64,000 nucleotides of DNA from Tridacna crocea. Taxonomy: Eukaryota; Mollusca; Bivalvia; Cardiida; Cardiidae. Location: contig OX031072.1 of the NCBI GenBank assembly GCA_943736015.1, forward strand, positions 1,492,501 through 1,556,500. Direction: 5' to 3'. This document shows positions 52,236-63,500 of this stretch, in pieces; the first letter of the stretch is position 1, and the number at the start of each line of letters is the position of its first letter. The position numbers and the translations under genes are program-made. The notes beneath the pieces were generated by a model that did not search any database, was not told the origin of the DNA, and worked only from the letters and a program-made list of their open reading frames with translations.

Positions 52236-53471
52236 AGTAGTACCATCCTAACACTTCAAGTGCAACATGGAATGAAATTTCTTATCCGTTGACGAATTGA
52301 TTTATACTGAAATAATATTATTGCACAATTTTAACCGACCAGAAATTCCTTTGATGTTGATCTTGAAATTATTTGTTGATATTTTTGTTAGTTTTCAGAA
52401 AAGGGTGGTAACAGTTATCTCCCTTTGTAATGAGAACAGAGTGGCCTTAGATTTATATATGATCATTCCAAGAGGGAAAAAAATGGAAAAAGTGGCTTCT
52501 TCAAAGTAGTACAATAATACTCATTTTCAATCATAGTAACTTTTTTTGGATAATATTGTAGTGGAAATAGCTGTATGGTAAAGAGTTAATAAACAAGTTT
52601 GATAAAAATGATAATACATAAACACCCATGCAGTGTTGTGCCTGGGCCAAAATTTTTGGGGGACACCTACCTTAATTTCAAGGGGACACTAGAAAAATCT
52701 AGGGGACACATATCATACTTCCATCAGACTCTTGAATCTTGTAACCACGAGCCAATTTTAGGTCGAAGAAGCCAATGGTTCAGTATCTGCGCCGGTAGAT
52801 GTTTACTGGTCACCGTCAGAATCAGATGAATTGATTGATACGGGGTTTTCAACAGTCCTCTGCGATTCAATTTCGTCTGCAACTTTTCTTTTTTTAACAT
52901 TTCCCGACATAAAGTCGGTCAACCGCATCTGGCGTTTCGCCATATAATTTTATTGATATTGACAACAGTAAGACTGGTTTAAATATCATATATCCCTAAG
53001 CGATTTTATCCCAGTAAATTCCGCAGTCACAGTCTACATTGCGCAGGTGCCCTGATGTAATTAACGCAATGTATGTAAATACAGAAATGGACTCCAGATA
53101 AGGAAATTGCGTCGGATTTTCGCGAGCGCGCCCGACATCCCGCAATGGCTTAAATTTTAAGGGACCCATGTAAGATCCTCATAGCCTGTCAGAGTAAACT
53201 ATTGCTCTAAATAAATAAACAAACAGAAAAAAATATGAAAGACAGAATTTTTATTGAAATCAAGCAGATTATAAGAAACATTTAACATAAAGGCAAATTT
53301 ATAGAAATATTGCACACCATGTAACAAAAGGAACACCTCTGTTATTCTTTACACACTTTCTTGCTGTAACAAAAAATTTACCATTTTTAGAGTGGCACAC
53401 TACATGTACTAGACTATGTTGACTGGATTGTCTCAAAGCAAGTTCTGATATCATGCATATTTAAGAATAAT
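52236..53471. other. Intergenic, mostly unassigned
   Basis: Contains the hAT-like N-terminal scrap (52,803-52,943) and otherwise nothing recognised. Confidence 0.4.
52803..52943 (-). pseudogene. Short frame resembling a hAT/ZMYM-type N-terminus, fragment
   Basis: Minus-strand frame MAKRQMRLTDFMSGNVKKRK, then an acidic run and stop, 46 residues. The start resembles N-termini of transposon-derived zinc-finger/hAT proteins. The flanking GTGTTGTGCCTGGGCC (52,632) looks like a hAT end, but no matching right end was found. Confidence 0.35.
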
Positions 53472-53627
53472 CTTCTTTCTATCATGGTTTATCATTCAAT
53501 AAACCACAGTTGTGTGTTATGAGGCACAATCAATAATCCACGAGGGCAAAGGCCTGAGAGGTTTATTCAATGCACCGGATAACTCACTACATGGTTTGTT
53601 GAATGTTAAACCACAGTAGAAAGAGGA
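53472..53627 (+). mobile_element. Fold-back MITE, ~155 bp
   Basis: Inverted arms of about 33 bp, starting CTTTCTATCATGGTTTATCA and closing with a diverged inverse (...GGTTTAACATTCAACAAACC read from the right). No coding content. Confidence 0.65.
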
Positions 53628-53863
53628 CTGCTTTGATTCTAACATGACCAACTCTAAATCAAAGGAAAACAAGTTCTTACTTGGAGTGGACACCTGGATG
53701 CAGATTAAATTCCATTGAATAACTTACATACATGTATATTATACAGAATGATGTCACTCTCTATAGAATGATGTCACTCTACACTGAATAACACAGATTT
53801 TACCGTGCTCTCAGTGCACTGTATTTATAGAGCCGAATTCATGTGTACAATTTTAGACTTGTC

Positions 53864-54092
53864 TTAACTCATTACCAAACAACAATAATTTAGACTGGTC
53901 CAATTTGAAGATATTTGCAGATGATAGAATAAAAGTGACTGAAAATTTGAAATGTGTTTTGTGAAGGGTAAAAAAAATCGTGAGAAAAGGAGAAAATGCT
54001 GGTTACCAGCATTTTCTCCTTTTCACACAGTGTTTTCTAAAGGCTTCTTTCCCAGGGGCGTCAGAAGTAGGGATTGTGTAGTAATGGATTAA
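53864..54092 (+). mobile_element. TTAA MITE (family A1)
   Basis: Complete; followed by a decayed A2 copy to 54,270. Confidence 0.93.
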
Positions 54093-54270
54093 TTCAAAAT
54101 ATTTGTAGGTGAGAAATTAATGGTGGCTTAGATGGCAAAATTTCTCTTTAATTGGGTAGAAAACATTGTGGGAAAAAGAGTAATTGATGGTATCAGCATT
54201 TCTCCTTTTCCCACACTGTTTTCAAAAGGCTTCTTTTTCAGGGGTTTAGGATCGTTTTGTAAAAGTTTTA
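54093..54270 (+). mobile_element. TTAA MITE (family A2), decayed
   Basis: GTGGCTTAGATGGCAAAATT and broken palindrome. Confidence 0.65.
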
Positions 54271-54630
54271 GGGTTAGCATGCCATTCAAAATAGTAATGT
54301 CTGTTTAGAAAAATACACACCCGTATGTGTATATAAATATTTGCATGAGAGTATCAAATGAAATTCATATAAAATTAAACATGAAGAAATTCAAATAAAA
54401 TTAAACATGTTGAATATTAAAGAAAACAGACTTTTCAAAGAAATTCTATTAGTATATTGAATGCCTTCTTTTAGCATATAATTATGTGCTATTTTTTAAT
54501 AAAATGGTGAATAGTAAAATAAAGTGCCGTATATAAATTAATGACTTTTTTTGACTTCCCAATGGCTGAACTTGTGTCAATCATCAAACAACTTTTGTGT
54601 TGACTTGCCATGAATCAGTTTTGAAATATA

Positions 54631-54690
54631 GATACAAAAGGGGAAATTGCTTCTAACAAGCAAATTCTCCTTTTGACACAATGTTTTCAA
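54631..54690 (+). mobile_element. TTAA MITE (family B-like), palindrome only
   Basis: GGGGAAATTGCTTCTAACAAGCAAATTCTCC. Confidence 0.55.
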
Positions 54691-54884
54691 ATATATTCAT
54701 GTAAAAAATCTTTACTAATGTTGCCTATGAATAACTTACAAGAGTATTTTCAAGTCTCTATCCACAGCAAATTTCTTTCAGGGGATGGTCGATTTAATTT
54801 TCTTATTTGCACAGAGTTGCACTGTAATAGTGGTAAACATTGTATTATATTTTTCACTATTTTTTGACTGGTCAACACCAAAAG

Positions 54885-55005
54885 GCAACATTTTGAAAAT
54901 ATTGAAAATATGACAGGAAAAGGAGAAAATGCTGGTTACCAGCATTTTCTCCTTTTCCCAGAATATTTTGAAAAGCCTTCTTACGGCTTTTAAAACAGGT
55001 TGTCA
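54885..55005 (+). mobile_element. TTAA MITE, core
   Basis: Intact palindrome core with decayed arms and no TTAA. Confidence 0.65.
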
Positions 55006-55423
55006 TTTTGTTCATTGTGTACAAATTGAAACTTAATATTTATCACTTAGAGCAGTTATAAAAATTCAGTGATTTAGACCCATGTCATTTTATCATTTAA
55101 TTCAATTCTATTGCTTGCAGGTTTCATTTCAGAGCATGTCTTTGCCTAAAAAAATCATTGTAGCAGAATAGCAAAATATACATTGGGCAGTGCAAACATG
55201 TGATTCGGCTCAGCTGAAATAACCTTTTTTGTTTCTCTGCTATGTTCAATACACCGCCGTTAGCAACTGGTAGGGAAGTAACATTCACCAAATTTCCATT
55301 TTGTACATTCTATCCTGCTTCATCAGATGAAATATTACTTATAATTTGGAGATGTGTAATATGATACAGGATAATTCTAGAAGCTATGGACAGCATTATT
55401 AGTACAGAGTTTTATAAAAGTAT

Positions 55424-55658
55424 TTAATCCTTTACCAAAGGACAAAATTTTAGACTGGCCCAAATTGAAGGCAATTCCAGACAATAAAATATACATGTAC
55501 ATAACTCAGAAATTGAACTGTGTTTCCAGTAGGGTGGAAAACATTGTGGGAAAAGGAGAAAATGCTGGTTACCAGCATTTTCTCCTTTTTCCACAATGTT
55601 TTCAAAAGGCAACTATCTCAGGGTTGTAAAAACCAGGGATTGTTTGATAAAGGGTTAA
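55424..55658 (+). mobile_element. TTAA MITE (family A)
   Basis: Complete. Confidence 0.92.
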
Positions 55659-56023
55659 GGGGTGAATTTAGGCCACAGTTTATTGAACAATCATGCTCAT
55701 CTGCAACTTCTAACAAAACAGTTAACAAAAAAATGTTAACAAAATACATAAACAAGATACATTAACAAGAAATGTAAACAATACATTTTACCAAAAATAA
55801 AATCAAATCACATTTTGTCTTTTAATTGCATTGTACAGTCTTAATTCTGTAAGAAATGAGCCAGCATTGATACTGCTTTGAATTCTACCATTTTGTCCTT
55901 TTCTCGCAATGTTCTATGCTCTTTCAAGGGCAAAACTCCACATTCGACCCATATTTAACTACTTATCAAAAGACATAAATTTAAATGAATAGAAAATATC
56001 TATAGACAACATACTGGTATTTA

Positions 56024-56067
56024 CCAATTCTTTTCCGAGACAATTTCAGTCTCGGAAAAGAATTGGT
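56024..56067 (+). repeat. Perfect inverted repeat, ~18-bp arms
   Basis: CCAATTCTTTTCCGAGAC, a short loop AATTTCA, then the exact inverse. Confidence 0.85.
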
Positions 56068-56195
56068 AGAAAACATTGTGGGAAAAGAAAATTCTGGTAA
56101 CTAGCATCTGAGAAACTTTTTTCAGGTCAATATATATCCAGCCTGTTACTGCATAGGCTATTTTAAGACATATTGAGAACTGCCCAAGTTGGCTC

Positions 56196-56290
56196 AGTAC
56201 GAAACAATCCCTGGATTTTGTTAGCAACTCTTCCAAAGAAGAAAGTATTGTGAAACATAATGGGAATTGGAGAAAATGCTGGTCACCTTT
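56196..56290 (-). mobile_element. TTAA MITE, left part
   Basis: ACAATCCCTGGATTTTGTTA and GGAGAAAATGCTGGTCACC. Confidence 0.5.
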
Positions 56291-56551
56291 ATATCACACA
56301 GCAGTGTTTTCTATGCTTTGGAAGAAAGAAAAAACTAATATGTACTAAAATATGAAAAACATTTGTCACCTTGTAAAATATTAAGGAAAAAGAAGAGCCA
56401 TTTTAGGTCATGAAAATATCTTTTTTGAATACTATTGAAAATATTGTAATAAGCAATTGCTCCTTTCTCCATAATATTTTCTGAAAGGATTTTTGGGACT
56501 TTTGGGACTTTGTTAAAATAGTTGTACTTCCAAGGTTAGTCAGGTACAGAA

Positions 56552-56777
56552 TTAACTCTTTACCAAACGACAAAATTTTAGACTGGTCCAAATTGAAAAA
56601 CTTGCAGAGGCAAAATAAACATAAATCAAAAACTGAAATTTGTTTGCAGCAGGGTAGAAAACATTGTGGGAAAAGAAGAAAATGCTGGTTACCAGCCTTT
56701 CTTCTTTTCCCAAAATGCTTTCTGAAGGCTTCTTTCCTAGGGTCATCAAAAGTAGGGATTGTTTGGTAATGGGTTAA
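56552..56777 (+). mobile_element. TTAA MITE (family A3) at the TMCO4 stop codon
   Basis: Complete; its right TTAA contains the TMCO4 TAA stop, so the element forms the start of the 3' UTR. Confidence 0.93.
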
Positions 56778-57577
56778 TCGTCTGCCTCCCCCTCTGAACA
56801 AGGATCAGAGTCTGTAAAATAGCAGCTTTCCCACAGAGGTAACTGATCAGCATCGTCAGATTCCTTCACCCCATCAGCGGCTTCGACTTCCTCATTATTC
56901 AAATCACATAAGTTAGTTCTCTTTCTTCCATTACTGTCTCTTTCTAACATTTCTTCAGCTGACTTTTTGTTTTTATCAACAGATTTCTTGTTTTTATCAG
57001 CAGGAGGAGCTGCAAACTGTTCTGTCTCAGATACCTTTTCACTTGTGACTTCATTACTGCTTTCATCCTTCTCTTTCTCTTGACTAGAACCATCATTCTT
57101 GTGTTGAACTTCTTTAGATTCGAGAACACTTTTCCCATCTACTGTTTGATCTTTTGATTCATGAATTGTTTTGCTGTTTGATGGTGGAAAATTGCCCATT
57201 TCACTGTCAACAGTTTCAGAGCTACTCTTGTCACTGATGCCACTGTCAGACGGATCTTTGGCTTCTAACATTGTCTCTGATTTCAATTTCTCGTCCCCTG
57301 AACCATTTTCACTGAGATCATCTTTTTCACCCTTTGCATGTGAATGTTGAGTATGGGATTTTTTCACCTTAGATTTCCTGTTCACACTTATATCTGACTC
57401 CAGTTCATCATCAGTTTGACATTCATGATCCACGTAAGTGTGGGCGGCCTTTAAAGACTGCACACTTGAGCTAGCGGAGGTTTTATTGGTCCGCGGCTTC
57501 AATTCGTCTTTGGTTCGCACCCCAACAGCTTTCATGATGATGTCCAAGTTTTTACAGTAGTCAAAGTGACCATCAAT
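56774..57577 (-). CDS. TMCO4: TMCO4 terminal exon with disordered tail and stop
   Basis: Acceptor TGTATGTTTCAG. The first ~35 codons (IDGHFDYCKNLDIIMKAVGV...) finish the hydrolase fold. The rest is Ser/Glu/Lys-rich with an ECQTDD motif and a short repeat DKNKKSVDKNKKSAEE, ending SEGEADD. TAA (56,776-56,774) overlaps a MITE's TTAA. Another MITE starts 19 bp beyond the acceptor side (57,597). Confidence 0.93.
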   Translation of the reverse strand: MDGHFDYCKNLDIIMKAVGVRTKDELKPRTNKTSASSSVQSLKAAHTYVDHECQTDDELESDISVNRKSKVKKSHTQHSHAKGEKDDLSENGSGDEKLKSETMLEAKDPSDSGISDKSSSETVDSEMGNFPPSNSKTIHESKDQTVDGKSVLESKEVQHKNDGSSQEKEKDESSNEVTSEKVSETEQFAAPPADKNKKSVDKNKKSAEEMLERDSNGRKRTNLCDLNNEEVEAADGVKESDDADQLPLWESCYFTDSDPCSEGEADD

Positions 57578-60500
57578 CTGAAACATACATCATTTGTTAA
57601 CTCTTTACCAAACAACAAAATTTTAGACTAGTCCAAATTGAAAGCACTTGCAGACGACAAAATAAACCTGAGAAATTTGTTTTTGGAAGAGTGGAAAACA
57701 GTGTGGGAAAAGCAGAAAATGCTGGTTACCAGCATTTTCTCCTTTTCCCACAATGTCTTCAACAGGCTTCTTTTTTAGGGTCATTAAAAGTCAGGATTGT
57801 GTGGTAAAGCGTTAAGGCTTTACCAAAAGATAAAATTTTAGACATGGCCAAGTTGAAAAGTATTGAAATTGAACTAATGAAAAATACAACATTTAGTATG
57901 TGTAGGAAGATTTTCAATAAATCAATGAATGGCAAATTAATCTTTTGTGGGTTTCTAACCCCAGCTCTGCTAAATTTTCTTTTATGGTGCAGACGATAAT
58001 TTGCAGTGACTTGCTCTCCTCTTCCTGCTGAAGAGTGAGAAGGAAAACAAAAATATTTGTGTTTCTTGTGCAGCCAGTGTTTATTGATTCTTCTTCATAT
58101 TCCTTACTGTGGTCTATCAACAATTTTTCTGTATCAATGACACTCTCCAATTCCTGGATTTGCCAGTGACTGAATATTGTCTAAATGATGTTTGAGGGAA
58201 AGCAGTAAATGGTCTTGAAAGCGCTGAACAAAGTACAAGTGAATTCTAGGAAGGCTTGGATAGGTGCACTGGCCAGTGCAATATGATGGAAATAATGATA
58301 AACCTGGCTAAACTCTTGATAAAATTCTGTAATCATGGGAGAGAGAGAGATATCTCTTTCTCTCACAACACCCTCAGAGTCCTGGTTAACTCTTTACCAC
58401 ACAATCCCGACTTATAACGACCCTGAGAAAGAAGCCTTTTGATTTCGAAAACATTGTGGGAAAAGAAGAAAATGCTGGTAACCAGCCTTTTCTCCTTTTC
58501 CCACAAAATTTTCTACCCATCACAAAACAAATTTCAAATTTTGAGTCACTTTCACTTTTGTTGTCTGAAAGTGCTTTAAATTTTGACAATTTTAGTTTGT
58601 CGTTTGGTAAAGAATTAAACATATTTTCAGTTTGTATAGGATCCAATCATTGCAATTCCATGGTTCCTTTGTCTATCTTAGTTTAGGAAATCCATCAGGG
58701 TAGATATAGGATCAGACTGCATGTTGATCTTGACCTACACAGGTCACTAAAATTAGCTATGGTTGCAAAAAGAGCCTGATGGAGTAATATTACTCCAGAG
58801 ATAATTAACCTTTCTCCTGGTGAATAAATCAAATTTAACTCTTCAGGCCAATAGAAAAACGCCAAACGATGCTTTTTCAAGTGTTTTTTTTTTTTTTTTT
58901 TAAGAAAAATATCTCTATATCGGACAGTGTAGATCCAAGATCAGACTGCACGTTCTGTGCAGTCTAATCTTGATTTATGCTGTCCACAAAAGGTCAGCAA
59001 GTCACGATAAGCAGCTTAAGGGTTAACATATAATAAGCCCTTACAATATCACTTAGATCAATGTTATGCATTCTTCGGTTGTCCCATTTGACTGGTCCTA
59101 GACCTGCAACATTGAAAGTAACAGAGGCTGTTCTGTACAGAAACTTCAGTAACCAGTCTCCTCTGAAAGTAAAAGTGTAAACAGGTTATTAGTTATAGCT
59201 CATTACATTACAGTCAGAAATAATTAACTAATATTATATTTATGCCCATTAGACACATAAACAGTTGTGCCTCAACTAGTGGTAGGTGTGGTGTATTGTG
59301 TGTCTGCATAGTAAAGTAGTGAACTCGTAAAGTTCTCAAAGGTGCTGCCCTGAGCGATTGATCATAACCTAGAACATCTCAGTACATACTACAGAACAAT
59401 TCCTATAAGCTTATAAAGTTCCTTTACCACACAGAATTATAGCAATGACTTGTGAGAAAGTGTCTCTAGGCAAGGCACAGAAAAGCCAAAGACTACAACT
59501 TATAGCAAATAACTCTTTACCAAATGGCAAAATTTTAGACTAGTCCAAAATGAAAGCATTGGCAGACAACAAGATAAATGTGAATCAAAAATTGAAATTT
59601 GATTTGGAAAGGGGAGAAAACGATGTGAAAAAAGAGAAAATGCTGGTTACCAGCATTTTCTCCTTTTCCAACAGTAAGTGGGAAAAAGAGAAAATGCTGG
59701 TTATCAGCATTTTCTCCTTTTCCCATGGTATTTTCAAAAGGCTTTTGTCTCAAGGTCATCAAAAGTAGGGATTGTGTGGTAAAGGGTTAAGTGAGCTTGT
59801 GCTGTGATAAAACTGAAGGAGTGCTGAAAGTGGGACAAAATATCCTTTAAAAAAGCAATTCAACTGACCTGGCATAGCCATTCACAATTTTCCCCGCAAC
59901 CACTCTAGTTAACGGTTTCCAGTATTTAGGATCACCAGAGACAGGAGCCCCCAACAGTATAACATCCTCAATCAGACCTTCACTGCCTGAAAAGCAACAC
60001 AAACAGGGCTATAGTTAGGGGTTTAAACTGATAAGCTTGCAAGAAAATAGTCATTGCCCAACTCATTAGCAAACAAAAAATCATACATATTATGTTTTAA
60101 CCCTTTAGCACACAATGCCGACTTTTCAACGACCCTGGCAAAGTAGCCTTTTGAAAACATTGTGGGAAAAGGAGAAAATGCTGCTAACCAGCATTTTCTC
60201 CTTTACCCACAATGTTTTCCACCCTATCTAAGACAAATTGCACCATTTGAGCCACACTGAAATTGTCATCTGCAAATACTCTCAATTTGGACAAGGCTAC
60301 AATTTTGTCGTCTGGTAAAGGGTTAATGACCCCTTGGAAAAGGTTTTTTTTTTAAAAGAGAATGGGGGAAAAGCAGAAAATATTGACAACCAGCATTTCT
60401 TCCTATTACACAATGTTTTATGTCCTTTCTGGAACAAATTATGACACAAGAGCAACCTTTCATTTTTGTTTGTAAATACTTTTAACTCTTTCCCAAATGA

Positions 60501-63500
60501 CAAATTTTAGGCTGTTCCAAACTCAAAGAGTTTACAGACGACAATTTCAAATTCGATACAAATGGCAGAAAGTTCTCCAAATGAGTAGAAAATACTGTGG
60601 GAAAAGGAGGAATTGCTCGTTATGAGCAATTTCTCCTTTTCCCACAGTGTTTTCAAAAGACTTGTACTGCACGTAAAAACAAGGGCTTGTTTGGGAAGGG
60701 GTTAAATAAGACATATCTACAGGTTTAATTGTCTTTTTTTCTTTCGCCCTATACATGACTTTTGAAATACTTCTTTCATCAAAAATTTTAAATCTGCAAG
60801 CTTGTCTATTAATTAACCCTTTCCCAAACAACAAATTTTGAACTCTTCCAAACTCAAAGAGTTTGCAGAAGACAATTTTAGATTTGGAGAAAATTGCAGA
60901 GAAAATTCTCAAAAAGGGTAGAAAACACTGTGGGAAAAGGAGAAATTGCTCGTTACGAGCAATTTCTCCTTCTTCCACAATGCTTTCAGAAGACTTTTAC
61001 TGCAGACACGTAAAAACCAGGGCTTGTCTGGGAAAGGGTTAATGAAAAATAACAGGTTCTTACTATTTACAGTCAATTTTCACACATACATGTATAATAT
61101 TAGTAACCTTAAGACATGAAAAGCAATATTGGACCATGAATCAGATTCATCCGTACTTAACCTCCTTTTTTGATTGACATAAATGTTTACCTTTTCTTTT
61201 GGACAACTCTTCAAGACAAGAAAAGATAACTCTAGATCCCATACTGAAACCAATCAGAGTAACAGGCCTGTTTCCCTGCTCTCTTGCCAGTATCACCTCA
61301 GCTAGCTGTTTCCCTGTCTCTGTGGCCCGCTGGGTACAAACATGCCATGGATTATCTATGGCTCCAGCTGCAGACATCAGGGCTGCAGGCCAGGCAACAG
61401 CTGTTATTAACCCTGTGTGAGAGAAATGAGAAATATCATTAAGCTTTGAAATATGTATTTTTGGGACCAATTTCAAAGCAGTGCTTAATTTAGTTGATAT
61501 TGACCAATAAAGATGCAAGTTTTCCACGTAAAGTTAACACTGCTCTACCATGGTGGTGAAGGACAAGCTCAAGAGTTCTTTTCACCCTTTATTGCAAGAC
61601 AAAATTTAAGACCTGTTTGAATTGAACGCATTAATTTTGTAGATGACAATTTCAGTTTGGCTAATATGAAATTATTTTTCTTTGAATGGGTAGAAAACTT
61701 CGTAAGAAAAGGAAAAATGCCATTAACCAACATTATCCTTTTCCCCACAACGTTTTCAAAAGCTTTCTCTTTCAGGGGCGTTAAAAGTCGTTACTGTGTG
61801 GTAAAGGGTTAAGACTGAATGGAAGATTTTACTATTGGGAAGGGTATAGTTGATAGTTTACACCTTACTGTAGTTTGATGTAAAATTAATAGCTTCAGTA
61901 ATAGCAACAAAAATAAGAAATGTTGTTTTCACAAAAACATAACACAGAACATTACAGAACTATGACAGTGTCTCAACATTCTTTAGGAAAAAAAAAAAAC
62001 AACCATGATAGCAAGAATATCAGCCATGCTCTGTATAAAGGTGATTTAATGTGTCTACAGAAAGTATCAACTCAGGTCAGGCTGCACAGTTTGCGCCGGC
62101 TGACCTGAATCAAAACATTTTGTTTTTGGCCAATTTTCTGCACATCATAGGATCATTCTACCTCAGGATTCAGGCAGTTATTAGACATAATGGATAAAAT
62201 GGATCCATAATTATTTCATGGTATGATCCATCGGAAAAATCCATTAATCCTCCAATTGTCAGAGCATGTCTCAAAAATATTGTGTTGGCTATGATACAGT
62301 ATGCAGAGCTCCAGATAGAGGGAGTAATTTTAATTTCAAAATTGAAAACATAAATTATTCTCCACTAAACCCTATGTTGTGGGTACTCATTAGAATCGTC
62401 TCATAGAGACGATTCTAATGAGTACCAAAACATTGGGTTTTGAAAAGAAACAATGGATTTAGAATTCCTTAACTCCATCTTATCTGGAGCTCTGAGTATG
62501 TAGACATACCTGAGAGTATGGTGTATTTCAAGGCTTCGGTGGTGGCTACACTTATACCCGTTTGTAGAATATAATCAAAAGCCTCGCCCAACTGACGAAG
62601 GTATTTCGATTCCCATCGTAAACTATACTGTTCCCTACACTCTGCTAAGGCACTCCATGGGATTCGAAAATCTGTTTGATAAGAAAACAATGGATGAATC
62701 AATGTTGTTTTATGGTACGTTGAAAGGTTTAGTCATTTGGCAGTCATTTGAGGTTGATATTTTGGTATAAAGGATAATATCAAAAACTACCTGTATGAGA
62801 AATGTATGAGCTCAGTACATATTATAAATCTTTTTACCAGATGACAAAATTTGATACACATTCATTATCAAAAGCATTTGGAGATTGTAAATCAAGTAGG
62901 CCTTATATGATGGAGTTTATCTTAGAAATTAGTGTTTTCACACCACTTTCAATAGTCTTTTTCTGTAGGTGGCAAAACAGTGAATCACTTAGTAAACAAT
63001 GAAATTAAAGAAATGAGAGCTGTCACTGAATGTGACTTAATACCCCTGCCAGCTCTTAGACAGAAACAGGCAATTGATAGTATTTTGGAGACAGACGGAC
63101 AGACAGGCTGATTCCAGTATACCCCCGAAAACATTCGTTTGAAAGGGGTATAAAAATCAAAGAATTGGTTTTCAACCAAGTTTTCTTTCCACAATGTTTT
63201 TAACAGTCCTCTTGCACAGGCTCATTAACCCATTACCACGCAATCCCTACTTTTGACACCCATGAGAAAGAAGCCTTTTTAAAACACTGTGGGAAAAGGA
63301 GAAAATGCTGGTAACCAGCATTTTCTCCTTTTCCCACAGTGTTTTCTACCCCCAAGAACAAATTTCAATTTTTCAGTCTCCTTTATTTTGTCGTCTGCAA
63401 ATGGTTTCAATTTGGACCACTCTAAAATTTTGTCGTGTGGTAAAGAGTTAAAACACAGTATAATTATAAAGAGGGTTTCATAGCTTACCATATATGTTGT

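Noticed and set aside
56944..57138. Minus-strand open frame in another frame of the TMCO4 last exon
   Set aside because: Overlaps the long, well-supported TMCO4 frame and has only low-complexity Lys-rich content.
61199..61420. Plus-strand open frame of 73 codons
   Set aside because: Shadow of the TMCO4 exon with the GFSMG motif on the other strand.
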